In this document: one piece after another, positions 40,970 to 50,676 of the stretch
Numbering within the stretch: the stretch's first letter is position 1
Layout: the number at the start of each line of letters is the position of its first letter
Origin: Bacillota bacterium
GTDB taxonomy: Bacteria > Bacillota > Dethiobacteria > DTU022
Direction of reading: 5' to 3'
Assembly: GCA_011389985.1 (NCBI GenBank)
Contig: JAABTH010000003.1
Span: 86,829 to 150,828, forward strand
DNA: 64,000 bases
Translations under genes and position numbers: made by a program
The notes under the pieces: model-generated
What the model was told of the DNA's origin: nothing
The model's input: only the letters and a program-made list of their open reading frames with translations
Database searches by the model: none

Positions 40970-41182
40970 AAAAATGTGCTCCCTTTTACGGCCCCAGCAG
41001 CTGCCGCTTGTGAATATCAATTGAGTTCGATAAATTGATATATTAAAAACAGCAGTCAATTATCCTGCAAAAACAAAGTAAATCACTCGCACTGACTTAC
41101 CGGTTATTGACACATTTTGATATTTTGTATAAACTTAAACATATATATCCTATAACTTTAGTAGAAAAAGCAAACAGTAAGC

Positions 41183-42121
41183 ATGGAGGTTGAGATGAAG
41201 ATAGCTAAAGATGTGACTGAGCTGATCGGTAATACTCCCATGATAAACCTTAACAGGGTTACTCATGGTTGCCTGGCAAAAGTGGTGGCCAAGCTGGAAT
41301 CCTATAATCCGGGAGGCAGTATAAAAGACAGGATTGGTTTAGGCATGCTTGAAGCTGCAGAGCATGAAGGTATGATTGGTCCGGATACAGTAATTGTCGA
41401 GCCTACAAGTGGTAATACAGGTATTGCCCTGGCCATGATTAGTGCTGCCAAAGGATACAAGTGTATTCTTGTGATGCCGGACACAATGAGCAATGAACGC
41501 AAAATGATGCTCAAAGCCCTTGGTGCTGAGCTTTATTTAACAGCTGGTGAGAAAGGAATGAAGGGAGCGATAGATAAGGCCGAAGAATTAGTTGAAGCGA
41601 ACAGCAACTATTTTATACCTCTTCAATTTACTAATCCGGCTAACCCCGATGCTCACCGCAGAACTACAGCAGAGGAGATTTGGGCTGATACAGAAGGCAA
41701 GTTAGATATTTTGGTTTGCGGGGTTGGCACTGGTGGCACGATTACCGGAACAGCCCAGGTTTTAAAAGGGCGCAAACCTTCTATAAAAATTGTTGCGGTT
41801 GAACCGGATGAGTCTGCAGTGCTCTCGGGCAATAATTCCGGCCCACATAATATCCAGGGCATCGGAGCCGGTTTTATTCCCGACATACTGAAAATTGATC
41901 TGATTGACGAAATAATCAGGATAAAAAGTAAAGATGCTGTTGAAATGGCTCAAAGATTAATAAAAGAAGAAGGTCTTTTAGTCGGTATCTCTTCAGGAGC
42001 TGCTTGTAAAGCTGCAATCGAGATTGCTAAAAGACATAATAATGAAAACAAGTTAATTCTGGCAATCTTTCCCGATTTAGCTGAACGTTATATTTCAACC
42101 GTTTTGTTTAATAATAGTTAA
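41183..42121 (+). CDS. cysK: Cysteine synthase (O-acetylserine sulfhydrylase)
   Basis: [58 protein letters not shown]. Confidence 0.95.
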   Translation: MEVEMKIAKDVTELIGNTPMINLNRVTHGCLAKVVAKLESYNPGGSIKDRIGLGMLEAAEHEGMIGPDTVIVEPTSGNTGIALAMISAAKGYKCILVMPDTMSNERKMMLKALGAELYLTAGEKGMKGAIDKAEELVEANSNYFIPLQFTNPANPDAHRRTTAEEIWADTEGKLDILVCGVGTGGTITGTAQVLKGRKPSIKIVAVEPDESAVLSGNNSGPHNIQGIGAGFIPDILKIDLIDEIIRIKSKDAVEMAQRLIKEEGLLVGISSGAACKAAIEIAKRHNNENKLILAIFPDLAERYISTVLFNNS

Positions 42122-42161
42122 TAAGATAAGTTTATTTGATAGATTAGGGAGAGGTGTTCAC

Positions 42162-42581
42162 ATGAAGCTTTCAACAAAAGCCCGTTACGCTTCAAGAGCG
42201 TTGGTTGATCTGGCCCTGCAATATGGTAAAGATCCTGTAAAGCTGAAGGATATTTCCGCTCGGCAGGATATTTCACTTAAGTACCTTGAACAGGTTATGT
42301 ATCCCTTACGAGTATGCGGATATGTTAAAACCCAAAAAGGAAGCAAAGGCGGTTATATTCTTGCCCGCTCTCCGAAAGAAGTTACTCTGCTCGAGATTGT
42401 TGAGTGTGTCGAAGGTTCTATATCGCCTGTTGAATGTGCTGATAATCCTAAGTTGTGTAAAAGAGCAGATTGTTGCTCTACTCATCTTGCATGGGTAGGA
42501 CTAAAAGATGCTATAGTCAGAGAACTTGGTAAGATTACCCTGGCCGATCTTGCCGGTAAGCACCTTCTCTTAAATAAATAA
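42162..42581 (+). CDS. Rrf2-family regulator with IscR-like cysteine cluster
   Basis: MKLSTKARYASRALVDLALQYG; KYLEQVMYPLRVCGYVKTQKGSKGGYILARSP; CADNPKLCKRADCCSTH. Confidence 0.9.
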   Translation: MKLSTKARYASRALVDLALQYGKDPVKLKDISARQDISLKYLEQVMYPLRVCGYVKTQKGSKGGYILARSPKEVTLLEIVECVEGSISPVECADNPKLCKRADCCSTHLAWVGLKDAIVRELGKITLADLAGKHLLLNK

Positions 42582-42653
42582 TTAAAGCAGGAGTCATTAT
42601 TAAAATATAGAATATATGATTAAACATATAAATACACAACAGGAGGTATAATT

Positions 42654-43250
42654 ATGAGCGTTAAAGTAGGCCAGAAAGCGCCTGATTTTGAAGCTAATGC
42701 TTTTTATGAAGGTGGTTTTAAAAAAGTTAAACTGTCTGATTATAAGGATAAGTGGGTAGTAATTTGTTTTTATCCTGGTGATTTTACATTTGTCTGACCG
42801 ACCGAATTGGCGTCAGTTGCCGCCAGGTATGAAGAATTAAAAGAGCTTGGTGTTGAAGTTCTTTCCTGTAGTGTTGACAGTCAATTTACTCATAAAATAT
42901 GGCAGGAAGTGGAATTATCAAAAATGGTTGATGGCGGGGTGCCTTTCCCCATGCTTTCAGACACGGGTGGTAAAGTTGGCAGCCTTTACGGTGTTTACGA
43001 TGAAGAAGAGGGAGTTAATCTCCGGGGACGTTTTCTCATAGATCCCGATGGTGTTATTCAGGCCATGGAAGTGCTTACCCCCCCGGTTGGACGCAACTTC
43101 TCTGAACTTGTTCGCCAGGTTCAGGCATTTCAGCATGTGCGTAAAACCGGCGAGCCAACTCCTGCAGGATGGCAACCGGGCAAAAAAACACTTAAACCCG
43201 GCCCTGAACTTGTCGGCAGGGTTTGGGAAACCTGGAAGATTGGCGACTAA
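42654..43250 (+). CDS. Selenocysteine-containing peroxiredoxin (AhpC/Prx1 type), TGA (Sec) at codon 48
   Basis: AGGAGG RBS, ATG 42654; [47 protein letters not shown]-[TGA 42795-42797][28 protein letters not shown]... continuous in frame to 43250. TGA sits at the peroxidatic Cys. The ORF track lists only the part after the TGA (42807). Confidence 0.88.
42795..42825 (+). promoter_or_regulatory. Candidate bacterial SECIS element
   Basis: UGA, then UGGCG (42808-42812) pairing CGCCA (42821-42825), with inner C-G pair and AGUU loop; 10 nt separate the UGA from the stem. Confidence 0.65.
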
Positions 43251-43314
43251 AGTAATGATGAAGCAGCCGAATTGATATCTAAGCATTCGAAAAATTAAGG
43301 GACAGGTAAATATG

Positions 43315-43353
43315 ATAATACCCGGGCATAATTCACCCGGGTATTATTTTTTA
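43315..43353 (+). terminator. Rho-independent terminator after the peroxiredoxin
   Basis: ATAATACCCGGG-cataattca-CCCGGGTATTAT-TTTTTT, 12-bp perfect stem. Confidence 0.9.
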
Positions 43354-43477
43354 GATCTCCTGTAAGAAAGATGTACGGGAATCTCTTTAAATCAAGCTGA
43401 AATTAAGCTATCATAGTATTTAAGTTTATTTATTGATGATCAGCATTAGTAGAAAAATAAATGGGAGGTTAAGGAAT

Positions 43478-44014
43478 ATGAAAATTGAATTTTTAAAAGT
43501 AACCGTTGAATGTATAGCAGGTGATATAGCCGCGCAGCCTGATATGGCAGCTGTGGTTAATGCCGCAAACGCACAGCTGAAGACAGGTGGTGGCGTTGCC
43601 GGAGCACTTCACCGTGCAGCAGGCTCCGGTCTTGAGGAGGAAGGAAGACCGCTTGCTCCCATAAAGCCGGGGCAGGCAGTAATCACCGGTGGACATAATC
43701 TGCCCAATCGATATGTTATCCACTGTCTCGGCCCTGTCTACGGTATCGACAAGCCGGAAGATAAACTTTTAGCAGACTGCTATAAAAATGCCCTTAAGAT
43801 TGCTGAAGAAAAAAGAATTGACTCCATTGCATTCCCATCAATTTCAACAGGTGCCTTCGGTTATCCGATGAAAGACGCTGCAGAAATGGCATTTAAGACA
43901 GTGAAAGAAGTTATACCAGCTCTTAATAACGTTAAATTGATCCGTTTTGTGCTTCACGGATCTGAAGCGCTTGGTATTCACAAAGAGGCGCTTAATAAAA
44001 CTTTCGGAGGCTAA
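43478..44014 (+). CDS. Macro-domain protein (ADP-ribose-binding / deacetylase type)
   Basis: VVNAANAQLKTGGGVAGALHRAAG; FPSISTGAFGYPMKDAAEMA. Confidence 0.92.
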   Translation: MKIEFLKVTVECIAGDIAAQPDMAAVVNAANAQLKTGGGVAGALHRAAGSGLEEEGRPLAPIKPGQAVITGGHNLPNRYVIHCLGPVYGIDKPEDKLLADCYKNALKIAEEKRIDSIAFPSISTGAFGYPMKDAAEMAFKTVKEVIPALNNVKLIRFVLHGSEALGIHKEALNKTFGG

Positions 44015-44162
44015 TCATAATTTAACCGGACCGGATGAGCAGGTTTTTATCCGTGTTACTCGAACCAATACGGAATAAATCATTAAAAGTATTTGCTTTA
44101 TTTAGTCCGTTATGCATGGGATACATCTATTTTCAATATACTATAAGCAGGTGATAACCGAG

Positions 44163-44447
44163 ATGACGAATACCAGGGAAACCTTAGAGAAAGCGATCCA
44201 AGTAATTAAGATAGAGATAGATCCGGAGGAAAGGAATATTTTACATGATGATTTGATCCAATTTCTGGAGTGGCTTAAGCCTCTTAAAGCGCTTGATACT
44301 TCCGGTGTTACGCCGGTTCGTTTTAGCCATGTTGCGGTAAATGCTTTCAGGGATGATCAAGCCTTGTCCTGTGATTTAAAAGAAGTAAGAAAAGCGGCGC
44401 CAAATTTTGACGAAGGTTTTTACACGGTGCCCCCGATAATCGAGTAA
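44163..44447 (+). CDS. gatC: Asp/Glu-tRNA amidotransferase subunit C
   Basis: LKALDTSGVTPV...NAFRDDQA...APNFDEGFYTVPPIIE; directly upstream of gatA-gatB. Confidence 0.88.
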   Translation: MTNTRETLEKAIQVIKIEIDPEERNILHDDLIQFLEWLKPLKALDTSGVTPVRFSHVAVNAFRDDQALSCDLKEVRKAAPNFDEGFYTVPPIIE

Positions 44448-44467
44448 CTAAGCTGAGGAGGTACATT

Positions 44468-45913
44468 GTGAACTTAAATGAAATGACTGTTGTCAAAACA
44501 GCGGAAGCTGTAAACAATCAAGAGATATCAGCCCGTTACCTCATTGAGAGAACCCTTGAACAGATCAAAAACAATGTTAAACTTAATGCATTTGCCTGCA
44601 CTGCCGGTGCAGAGGCGTTTGAACAAGCTGATGCCGTCGATCAAAAAATTAAAAGTGGTTACAGCCTGCCTCTTGCAGGGATACCATTAGCTGTCGGAGA
44701 CAACATCGCTTATAAGGAATTACCCACCGCTTATGGGTCTGCTGCTTTTAGAAAATTTAAGCCTCCTTTCAGTGCTGCTGCTGTTGAAAAGCTGATAGGC
44801 GCCGGAGCTGTAGTGGTTGGCAAAATAAATACTGGCGATATGGGGTTTAGTTCGCATAAAGCATTGTCGCCTGCCGGGCCCGTTATGAATCCCTGGAAAG
44901 AAAATAGAATATCAGAAAGCCCCGGATCTGCAGCGTTGGCTGCCCGGCAGTGTATGCTTGCACTCGAAAGCGACAGCGAAGGCTCCTTAAGGCAGGGGGC
45001 TTCTTCCTGTGGGATGTATGGTTTTCGTCCCACACCTGGCAGGGTTTCACGCTATGGGCTCAATTTAAGTTCGGGTTCCTATGATCAGGTTGGATTTGCT
45101 GCTTCAACGGCCACCGATATGGGAATAACTTTTCAGGCCACTTCAGGTTACGATGAGCGGGATATTTTAACTTCAGTCAGCCGTGAAGCCGGTCCTAAAC
45201 CTGATCCCAATAAAGCGCCCGGCGAAATCACTTTAGCATTTTCTCCCGAGTGTTTTGATCAGCTTGATTCAATTTCAGCAAAACATCTTAAGCAGTTTCA
45301 GGCCAAATGCCTGGATCTTGGTTTTAAAGTAGTTGAATCATCTTTAAAACTTTTACCGGAAGCCTTAAAAGCTTTTTACATCATTGCTTATGCAGAAGCT
45401 TCCTCATCTTTTGCCCGCTTTGACGGAATCAGGTTTGGAACGGCAGCAGAAGCTGATGAACTTGAAGATTTATATTATAAAACCCGCAAGTTGACCTTTG
45501 GCCATGAAGCCAGGCGGCGCTCTGTTTTTGGTACATATATTTTAAGTAAAGGTAATTTTGAGCAATACTATCAACAGGCGCTAAAGGTATGGACCCTGGT
45601 TCGGCAAGATTTTAATAATGCAATGGCTAACTGTGATTTTCTTGTAATGCCGGTAGTTAGTGGAGCTGCTCCGTCAGGCATCGAAGAAAATGATTTCCTG
45701 CAGCGAATAGAATCGGATATATTTACAGCTCCTGTCAGTATGGCTTGCCTCCCTTCGCTTGCATTGCCGGCATGGCAGGAAGATGGTTTGCCTGCCGGTA
45801 TTCAGCTAGTCGGACATCCATTTAGCGATGAGATATTACTAAATGTTGCAGAAATGATCAATACAGAAACTATATTTCCTGATACAGACAAATCTGCCTG
45901 GGAGGAGGGCTAA
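44468..45913 (+). CDS. gatA: Asp/Glu-tRNA amidotransferase subunit A, amidase signature degenerate
   Basis: GatA-like throughout (GSDxxGSxRQ-like SDSEGSLRQGASSCGMYGFRPTPGRVSRYGL; SSFARFDGIRFG), but AVGDNI replaces xxKDNI and ISESPGSAALAA replaces VPGGSSGGSAAAVAA. Confidence 0.88.
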   Translation: MNLNEMTVVKTAEAVNNQEISARYLIERTLEQIKNNVKLNAFACTAGAEAFEQADAVDQKIKSGYSLPLAGIPLAVGDNIAYKELPTAYGSAAFRKFKPPFSAAAVEKLIGAGAVVVGKINTGDMGFSSHKALSPAGPVMNPWKENRISESPGSAALAARQCMLALESDSEGSLRQGASSCGMYGFRPTPGRVSRYGLNLSSGSYDQVGFAASTATDMGITFQATSGYDERDILTSVSREAGPKPDPNKAPGEITLAFSPECFDQLDSISAKHLKQFQAKCLDLGFKVVESSLKLLPEALKAFYIIAYAEASSSFARFDGIRFGTAAEADELEDLYYKTRKLTFGHEARRRSVFGTYILSKGNFEQYYQQALKVWTLVRQDFNNAMANCDFLVMPVVSGAAPSGIEENDFLQRIESDIFTAPVSMACLPSLALPAWQEDGLPAGIQLVGHPFSDEILLNVAEMINTETIFPDTDKSAWEEG

Positions 45914-45914
45914 G

Positions 45915-47348
45915 ATGAACTACGAAGTAGTGATTGGACTTGAAGTACATGTTGAGCTGCATACACAGAGTAAGCTATTTTGTGCCTGCCCGAACCGTTT
46001 TGTCCCCGAGCCTAATGTGAACACTTGCCCTGTCTGCCTTGGCTTTCCCGGTGCATTGCCACGACTTAACAGCGAAGCTGTAAATCTCGCTCTTTCTGCT
46101 TCCCTGGCCCTGAATTGTAAAGTAGCCAGCATAAGCTATTTTGATCGCAAAAACTATTTTTACCCCGATATGCCGAAAGGCTACCAGATATCTCAGTTTT
46201 TTGAGCCGATAGGAAGTAATGGTTTTATTGATATTGAAGATGACAGTGGCAACCCGAAAAGGATTCGTGTCGGAAGAGTGCATATGGAAGAAGATGCAGG
46301 CAAACTTGTTCATTCACTGGCAGGCGATATGTCGATGGTTGACTATAACAGGGCGGGGGTTCCATTAATTGAAATCGTCACTGAACCTGACCTGCGTTCT
46401 TCCGGGGAGGCCCGGAAATATCTCGAAAAATTGAAAAGCCATCTAGAGTATGTCCGTGTTTCTGACTGTAAGATGGAAGAAGGAAGTCTTCGTTGTGATG
46501 CTAATATTTCACTCAGACCAAAAGGCAGTGATAAACTTGGAAGCAAAACAGAATTAAAGAACATGAACTCCTTTAAAGCTGTTGAAAAATCGCTTGAGCA
46601 TGAAATAAAAAGGCAGAAGAAGATTCTTGATGCCGGAAACCTCGTTGTAACCCAAACGCTGCGCTGGGACGATAACAGCCAGCAGACAGTTGCCATGCGC
46701 GGTAAATTACAAGCGCACGATTACCGTTGTTTTACTGATCCTGAACTGGCTCCCATTGTGCTTACAGAAGAAGAAATTGAAAAAGCCCGGGTCAGCCTAC
46801 CGGAAATGGCAGAAGCGAGGGCTTGCCGTTTTGTTGAAGAGTATGGTTTGCCAGATTATGATGCAGGGGTGCTGACTGCTTCACGAAATGTGGCTGATTA
46901 TTTCGAGGAATGCCTGAAAGTTTATAACAGCCCGAAAGCGGCAGGCAATTGGATTATGGGGGAACTTACTGCTAAGTTAAACAGCTCTGGCCAGGAAATT
47001 GAACAATGTCCATTTAGGCCGGAACACCTGGCAGAACTGCTAAAAATGATCGACGAGAACGTAATCAGCGGTAAAATTGCCAAGGATGTCCTTGAAAAAT
47101 CATTCGAAAGCGGCAAATCTCCGGGTCAGGTTGTCAGTGACGAGGGATTGCTTCAAATATCAGATCAGTCAGAGCTTGAAACAATCGTTGATACCATTTT
47201 AGAAAATAATTCTGATAGTGTTGAAAATTACCGTAGCGGAAAAACCAAGGCGATTGGCTTCCTGGTTGGTCAGGTTATGAAAGAGACAAAAGGGAAAGCT
47301 AACCCGCAGCTTGTGAACGAACTTTTAAAGGATAAGTTAAAAAAATAA
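45915..47348 (+). CDS. gatB: Asp/Glu-tRNA amidotransferase subunit B
   Basis: YEVVIGLEVHVELHTQSKLFCACPN...NTCPVCLGFPGALPRLN; YQISQFFEPI; HMEEDAGKLVH; intact motifs. Confidence 0.96.
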   Translation: MNYEVVIGLEVHVELHTQSKLFCACPNRFVPEPNVNTCPVCLGFPGALPRLNSEAVNLALSASLALNCKVASISYFDRKNYFYPDMPKGYQISQFFEPIGSNGFIDIEDDSGNPKRIRVGRVHMEEDAGKLVHSLAGDMSMVDYNRAGVPLIEIVTEPDLRSSGEARKYLEKLKSHLEYVRVSDCKMEEGSLRCDANISLRPKGSDKLGSKTELKNMNSFKAVEKSLEHEIKRQKKILDAGNLVVTQTLRWDDNSQQTVAMRGKLQAHDYRCFTDPELAPIVLTEEEIEKARVSLPEMAEARACRFVEEYGLPDYDAGVLTASRNVADYFEECLKVYNSPKAAGNWIMGELTAKLNSSGQEIEQCPFRPEHLAELLKMIDENVISGKIAKDVLEKSFESGKSPGQVVSDEGLLQISDQSELETIVDTILENNSDSVENYRSGKTKAIGFLVGQVMKETKGKANPQLVNELLKDKLKK

Positions 47349-47356
47349 TCCTGGCT

Positions 47357-48118
47357 TTAAATTTCCATCAGTGAGAACCGGCGGCCTGTTAATAAAACAA
47401 GTAGTAAAATAAATATGATTGTGATTATAAGCGGCCAGGTCATATCTGTCGCTGTCGCTGTTTTATCCAGTAAAGGTTTCATGAGCGATAGCAGGGTATT
47501 GGGATAAAAATTGGCAGCGGCTGAATTTGATATAAGCATGTTGGCGATACCGCTCAGAAAAAAATAAAGCATCGTCAGACCGCCTGCCTGAAGCGGAGTT
47601 TTAAGCAGAGTTGATAATGAAAATGTGATGGTTGCAATATAGATGGTAAAAATTACAAGGCATGTTGTTGCCAGTATTGATGCACCTAAGGGTGGCTGAC
47701 CGATCAGGCTCATCGTATACAGGTAAGCCACTGCGCTGCAGGCAAATAAGCCTGCAATTATTATCGCATAAAGAACCAGCAGTTTCGCAGCCAGGTATTG
47801 CCATCTGCCGATAGGTTTGCTGAGAAGCCAGCCGGTAACGCCGGTTTCTTTTTCACGCGCCACAGTGCCCATAGTCATAAATATAAGAACTATTACGCCT
47901 ATTTGCGATACATCTGACAAATAAGACAGGAAAGATTCTTCAGAAGATGGGTCGGGGATTACCATTTCTATACCGGTAGCGAAATAGTCAAATATTTCAT
48001 TCATATATTTAAGCATTAGTGGGTCGAGAATTGCAAAGAACAGTACTATCAACAGAAATGCAGGATATCGAAAACTGCGCCAGTTTGATTTTAACTCTTT
48101 TAAGACAAGGACGATCAT
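47357..48118 (-). CDS. ABC-2 type transporter permease
   Basis: 253 aa, six hydrophobic segments; TMGTVAREKETGVTGWLLSKPIGRWQYLAAKLLVLYA. Confidence 0.85.
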   Translation of the reverse strand: MIVLVLKELKSNWRSFRYPAFLLIVLFFAILDPLMLKYMNEIFDYFATGIEMVIPDPSSEESFLSYLSDVSQIGVIVLIFMTMGTVAREKETGVTGWLLSKPIGRWQYLAAKLLVLYAIIIAGLFACSAVAYLYTMSLIGQPPLGASILATTCLVIFTIYIATITFSLSTLLKTPLQAGGLTMLYFFLSGIANMLISNSAAANFYPNTLLSLMKPLLDKTATATDMTWPLIITIIFILLLVLLTGRRFSLMEI

Positions 48119-49158
48119 TTTGTAACCTCCTGACCATGGTTTTCTTCAAGAATTCTGAAGAAAGCCTCTTCGAGGTTGGTTCGGTTCTGTGTAAACTCTG
48201 TCACTGTTATGCCGTCGCGTATTAACCCTGGCAGTAGTTTTTCAGATATTGTCTCCGATTTTCCGGGTTTTGATACAACCAGCAGCTTACCGAGGTGAGG
48301 GGTAACTCTGCTTACCCAGCTTTTCCCCCGGATTAATGCAGCAGCCTGTTCTGTTTGATCGGGCCTGACCGTTACAAGGTACTGTTCAACGGCATAGCGA
48401 TTTAAAAGATCGCTGATTCCGGCATCGAGAAGTTTTCTGCCCCGGTCTATAATAGTAATATGATCACATACTCTTTCAACATCATCAAGAATATGGCTTG
48501 AGAAAAAAACAGTAGCCCTTCCCTTTAGTTTCATAATGATTTCAAGTACACGTCGTCGTCCTTCGGGATCAAGAGCTGATACCGGCTCATCAAGAACCAG
48601 CAGTTCAGGTTCTGTTAAAAGAACAGCTGCTATGCCCAAACGCTGCTGCATGCCCCGTGAATATGCGCCCACCCTGCGTCCCGCCGCATCATCGAGCTGA
48701 AAATATTTAAGAAGGCGGTCAATACGTTCAGTCTTTTTTCCCCGGTCGAGTTTGTAAACATCGGCTACCAGGTGCAACGCTTCTCTTCCTGTTAAACCCT
48801 CAGGGAAAACCGGATCCTGAGGCAGGTAATTCAGGTAGCGCAGGAAATTATGTTTGCCGCCGAATTGCAGCGGTTCACCGAGAACGTTTACCTTACCTGA
48901 CGTAGCAGGAATTAGACCTAGAATTATTTTAATTGCAGTTGTTTTACCGGCACCGTTCGGGCCGAGAAAGCCGTGAATGCTTCCGCGTTTTACATTAAAA
49001 TCAACCTCATCAAGCGCACGATGTCCCGGGAAATGTTTCGTCAGTCCCTTGACTGTAATAGCGTAACCTTTAATTTTTAATCCTCTCCCCTGCCAAGAAC
49101 AAGGTATATAATTGGTCCAAAAATATTGACAAAAACAATAATCAAAGCCCAGGCCCAC
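48115..49158 (-). CDS. ABC transporter ATP-binding protein (true start probably near 49080)
   Basis: GFLGPNGAGKTTAIKIILGL; GAYSRGMQQRLGIAAVLLTEPELLVLDEPVSALDPEGR. The first ~27 residues overlap the upstream gene and are unlikely to be translated. Confidence 0.92.
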   Translation of the reverse strand: MGLGFDYCFCQYFWTNYIPCSWQGRGLKIKGYAITVKGLTKHFPGHRALDEVDFNVKRGSIHGFLGPNGAGKTTAIKIILGLIPATSGKVNVLGEPLQFGGKHNFLRYLNYLPQDPVFPEGLTGREALHLVADVYKLDRGKKTERIDRLLKYFQLDDAAGRRVGAYSRGMQQRLGIAAVLLTEPELLVLDEPVSALDPEGRRRVLEIIMKLKGRATVFFSSHILDDVERVCDHITIIDRGRKLLDAGISDLLNRYAVEQYLVTVRPDQTEQAAALIRGKSWVSRVTPHLGKLLVVSKPGKSETISEKLLPGLIRDGITVTEFTQNRTNLEEAFFRILEENHGQEVTK

Positions 49159-49292
49159 TTAGGCAGAGCTTTTACGGTCCTTCGCCTGATCAGGTCGATA
49201 ATAGCCCAGATTAACAGCAAAAGCTGGAAGACCAGGATAGGCCAGAGCATTTTTAACAGATCAGCTATTTCCTGCAATAAGGTAACCTCCAT
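49077..49292 (-). CDS. PLDc_N (phospholipase D nuclease N-terminal) small membrane protein
   Basis: WPILVFQLLLLIWAIIDLIRRRTVKALPKWAWALIIVFVNIFGPIIYLVLGRGED. Confidence 0.88.
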   Translation of the reverse strand: MEVTLLQEIADLLKMLWPILVFQLLLLIWAIIDLIRRRTVKALPKWAWALIIVFVNIFGPIIYLVLGRGED

Positions 49293-49295
49293 TCA

Positions 49296-50417
49296 TTATT
49301 TCCTAACCTCGTGATAAGCCCAATCAAGCCACTGCATAGCTAAAGCCAAATCATCTTTATCAACAGTTGCGCCACACCAGAAGCGAAGGCCGGTTGGAGC
49401 ATCACGGTACGAAGCAATATCGAAAGCGGCCTCTTCAACAGCGAGGAGCTTAACGAGCTTTTTTACGCTGTCAGGTTCGAGATCCAGGGTGAGACAGACA
49501 CTGGTATTTGATCGTGTCTCCGGGTTTTTAGCCAGGAAATTGATCCAATCGTGTTCAGCAACAAATTTCTCCAGTACTTCAAGGTTATTCATGCTTCTTT
49601 CAATCAGCGCCGGCAGGCCGCCTATGTTTTCTGCCCATTTGAGGGCACCAAGATAATCTTCGGTACACAACATTGATGGGGTGTTTATCGTTGAACCTTC
49701 AAAAATCTCGCTGATCAATTTACCCTTTTTGGTTAGCCTGAATACTTTTGGTATAGGGCGGGAAGGATTGAAATTTTCAAGTCTTTCAACTGCCCGGGGT
49801 GATAAGATCAACATGCCGTGTGCCGCTTCGCCTCCCAGTACTTTTTGCCAGGAGAATGTGGTTACATCCAGCTTATCCCAGGGTAAATCCATAGCGAAAA
49901 CAGCCGAGGTTGCATCACATAAAGTAAGACCGCTGCGCTTTTCGGGAATAAAGTCGCCATTTGGTATTTTTACTCCGCTGGTTGTTCCATTCCAGGTGAA
50001 AACAACATCGTTATTAAAATTTACACTATTCAGATCGGGCAGTTTCCCGTAACCGGCAAAGAAGAGATTGACATCGTTTAGTTGCAGCTGTCCGGTTATA
50101 TCGTCTGCCCAGGTTTTACCGAAAGATTCAAAATAAATAACATCTACCGGCCTGCTGCCGAGAAGGTTCCACATAGCCATTTCAAAGGCACCTGTATCAG
50201 ATGCCGGGACAATACCAACCAGGTAATCTTCGGGCAAACCTAGGATATTTTTTGTCTTTACAATGGCCTCCTGTAAACGTTCTTTGCCGATACTGCTGCG
50301 ATGTGAGCGGCCAAGAGGGGCGTTTTTCAGCGCTTCAAGTTTATACCCCGGATGTTTCGCGCAGGGGCCCGAAGAGAAGTAGGCTCGAAGGGGCTTTTGC
50401 TTTGGCTTGGTGATCAT
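49296..50417 (-). CDS. serC: Phosphoserine aminotransferase (TIGR01365-like type)
   Basis: [13 protein letters not shown]...[14 protein letters not shown]...[18 protein letters not shown]...[35 protein letters not shown]. Confidence 0.88.
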   Translation of the reverse strand: MITKPKQKPLRAYFSSGPCAKHPGYKLEALKNAPLGRSHRSSIGKERLQEAIVKTKNILGLPEDYLVGIVPASDTGAFEMAMWNLLGSRPVDVIYFESFGKTWADDITGQLQLNDVNLFFAGYGKLPDLNSVNFNNDVVFTWNGTTSGVKIPNGDFIPEKRSGLTLCDATSAVFAMDLPWDKLDVTTFSWQKVLGGEAAHGMLILSPRAVERLENFNPSRPIPKVFRLTKKGKLISEIFEGSTINTPSMLCTEDYLGALKWAENIGGLPALIERSMNNLEVLEKFVAEHDWINFLAKNPETRSNTSVCLTLDLEPDSVKKLVKLLAVEEAAFDIASYRDAPTGLRFWCGATVDKDDLALAMQWLDWAYHEVRK

Positions 50418-50611
50418 GTCTTTATTCCTCCAGCTTATTATTCTTTATACAAGTAATATATATTAGCTGGATGCAATTGTAAATGCCGCGTAGATCTAAT
50501 TTTTAGTTTCTTGTGCTTTTGTCACATCCTTTTATACTGGTGTTAAATATTGCAAAAATTCTCATAATCAGTCCCTCTGGTAAAAGTATTATGATATAAT
50601 AAAAATATCTT

Positions 50612-50630
50612 AATGATAAATATTATCATT
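50612..50630. promoter_or_regulatory. Candidate Zur/Fur box AATGATAA-ATA-TTATCATT
   Basis: 8-3-8 perfect inverted repeat upstream of the znu operon, which ends in a Fur-family gene. Confidence 0.7.
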
Positions 50631-50676
50631 TGAATATCTCATAACAAAAGTAACAGCTATTACCGGTTTATAGATA

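Noticed and set aside
42807-43250. ORF-track peroxiredoxin start at TTG 42807 (147 aa)
   Set aside because: Lacks the N-terminal half and catalytic site; the upstream RBS/ATG at 42654 in the same frame with a single TGA at the Cys codon is far better explained as a selenoprotein.
48115-49158. Full 347-aa ABC ATPase starting MGLGFDYCFCQYFW
   Set aside because: The first ~27 residues overlap the PLDc_N gene and have non-native composition; the true start is near 49080.
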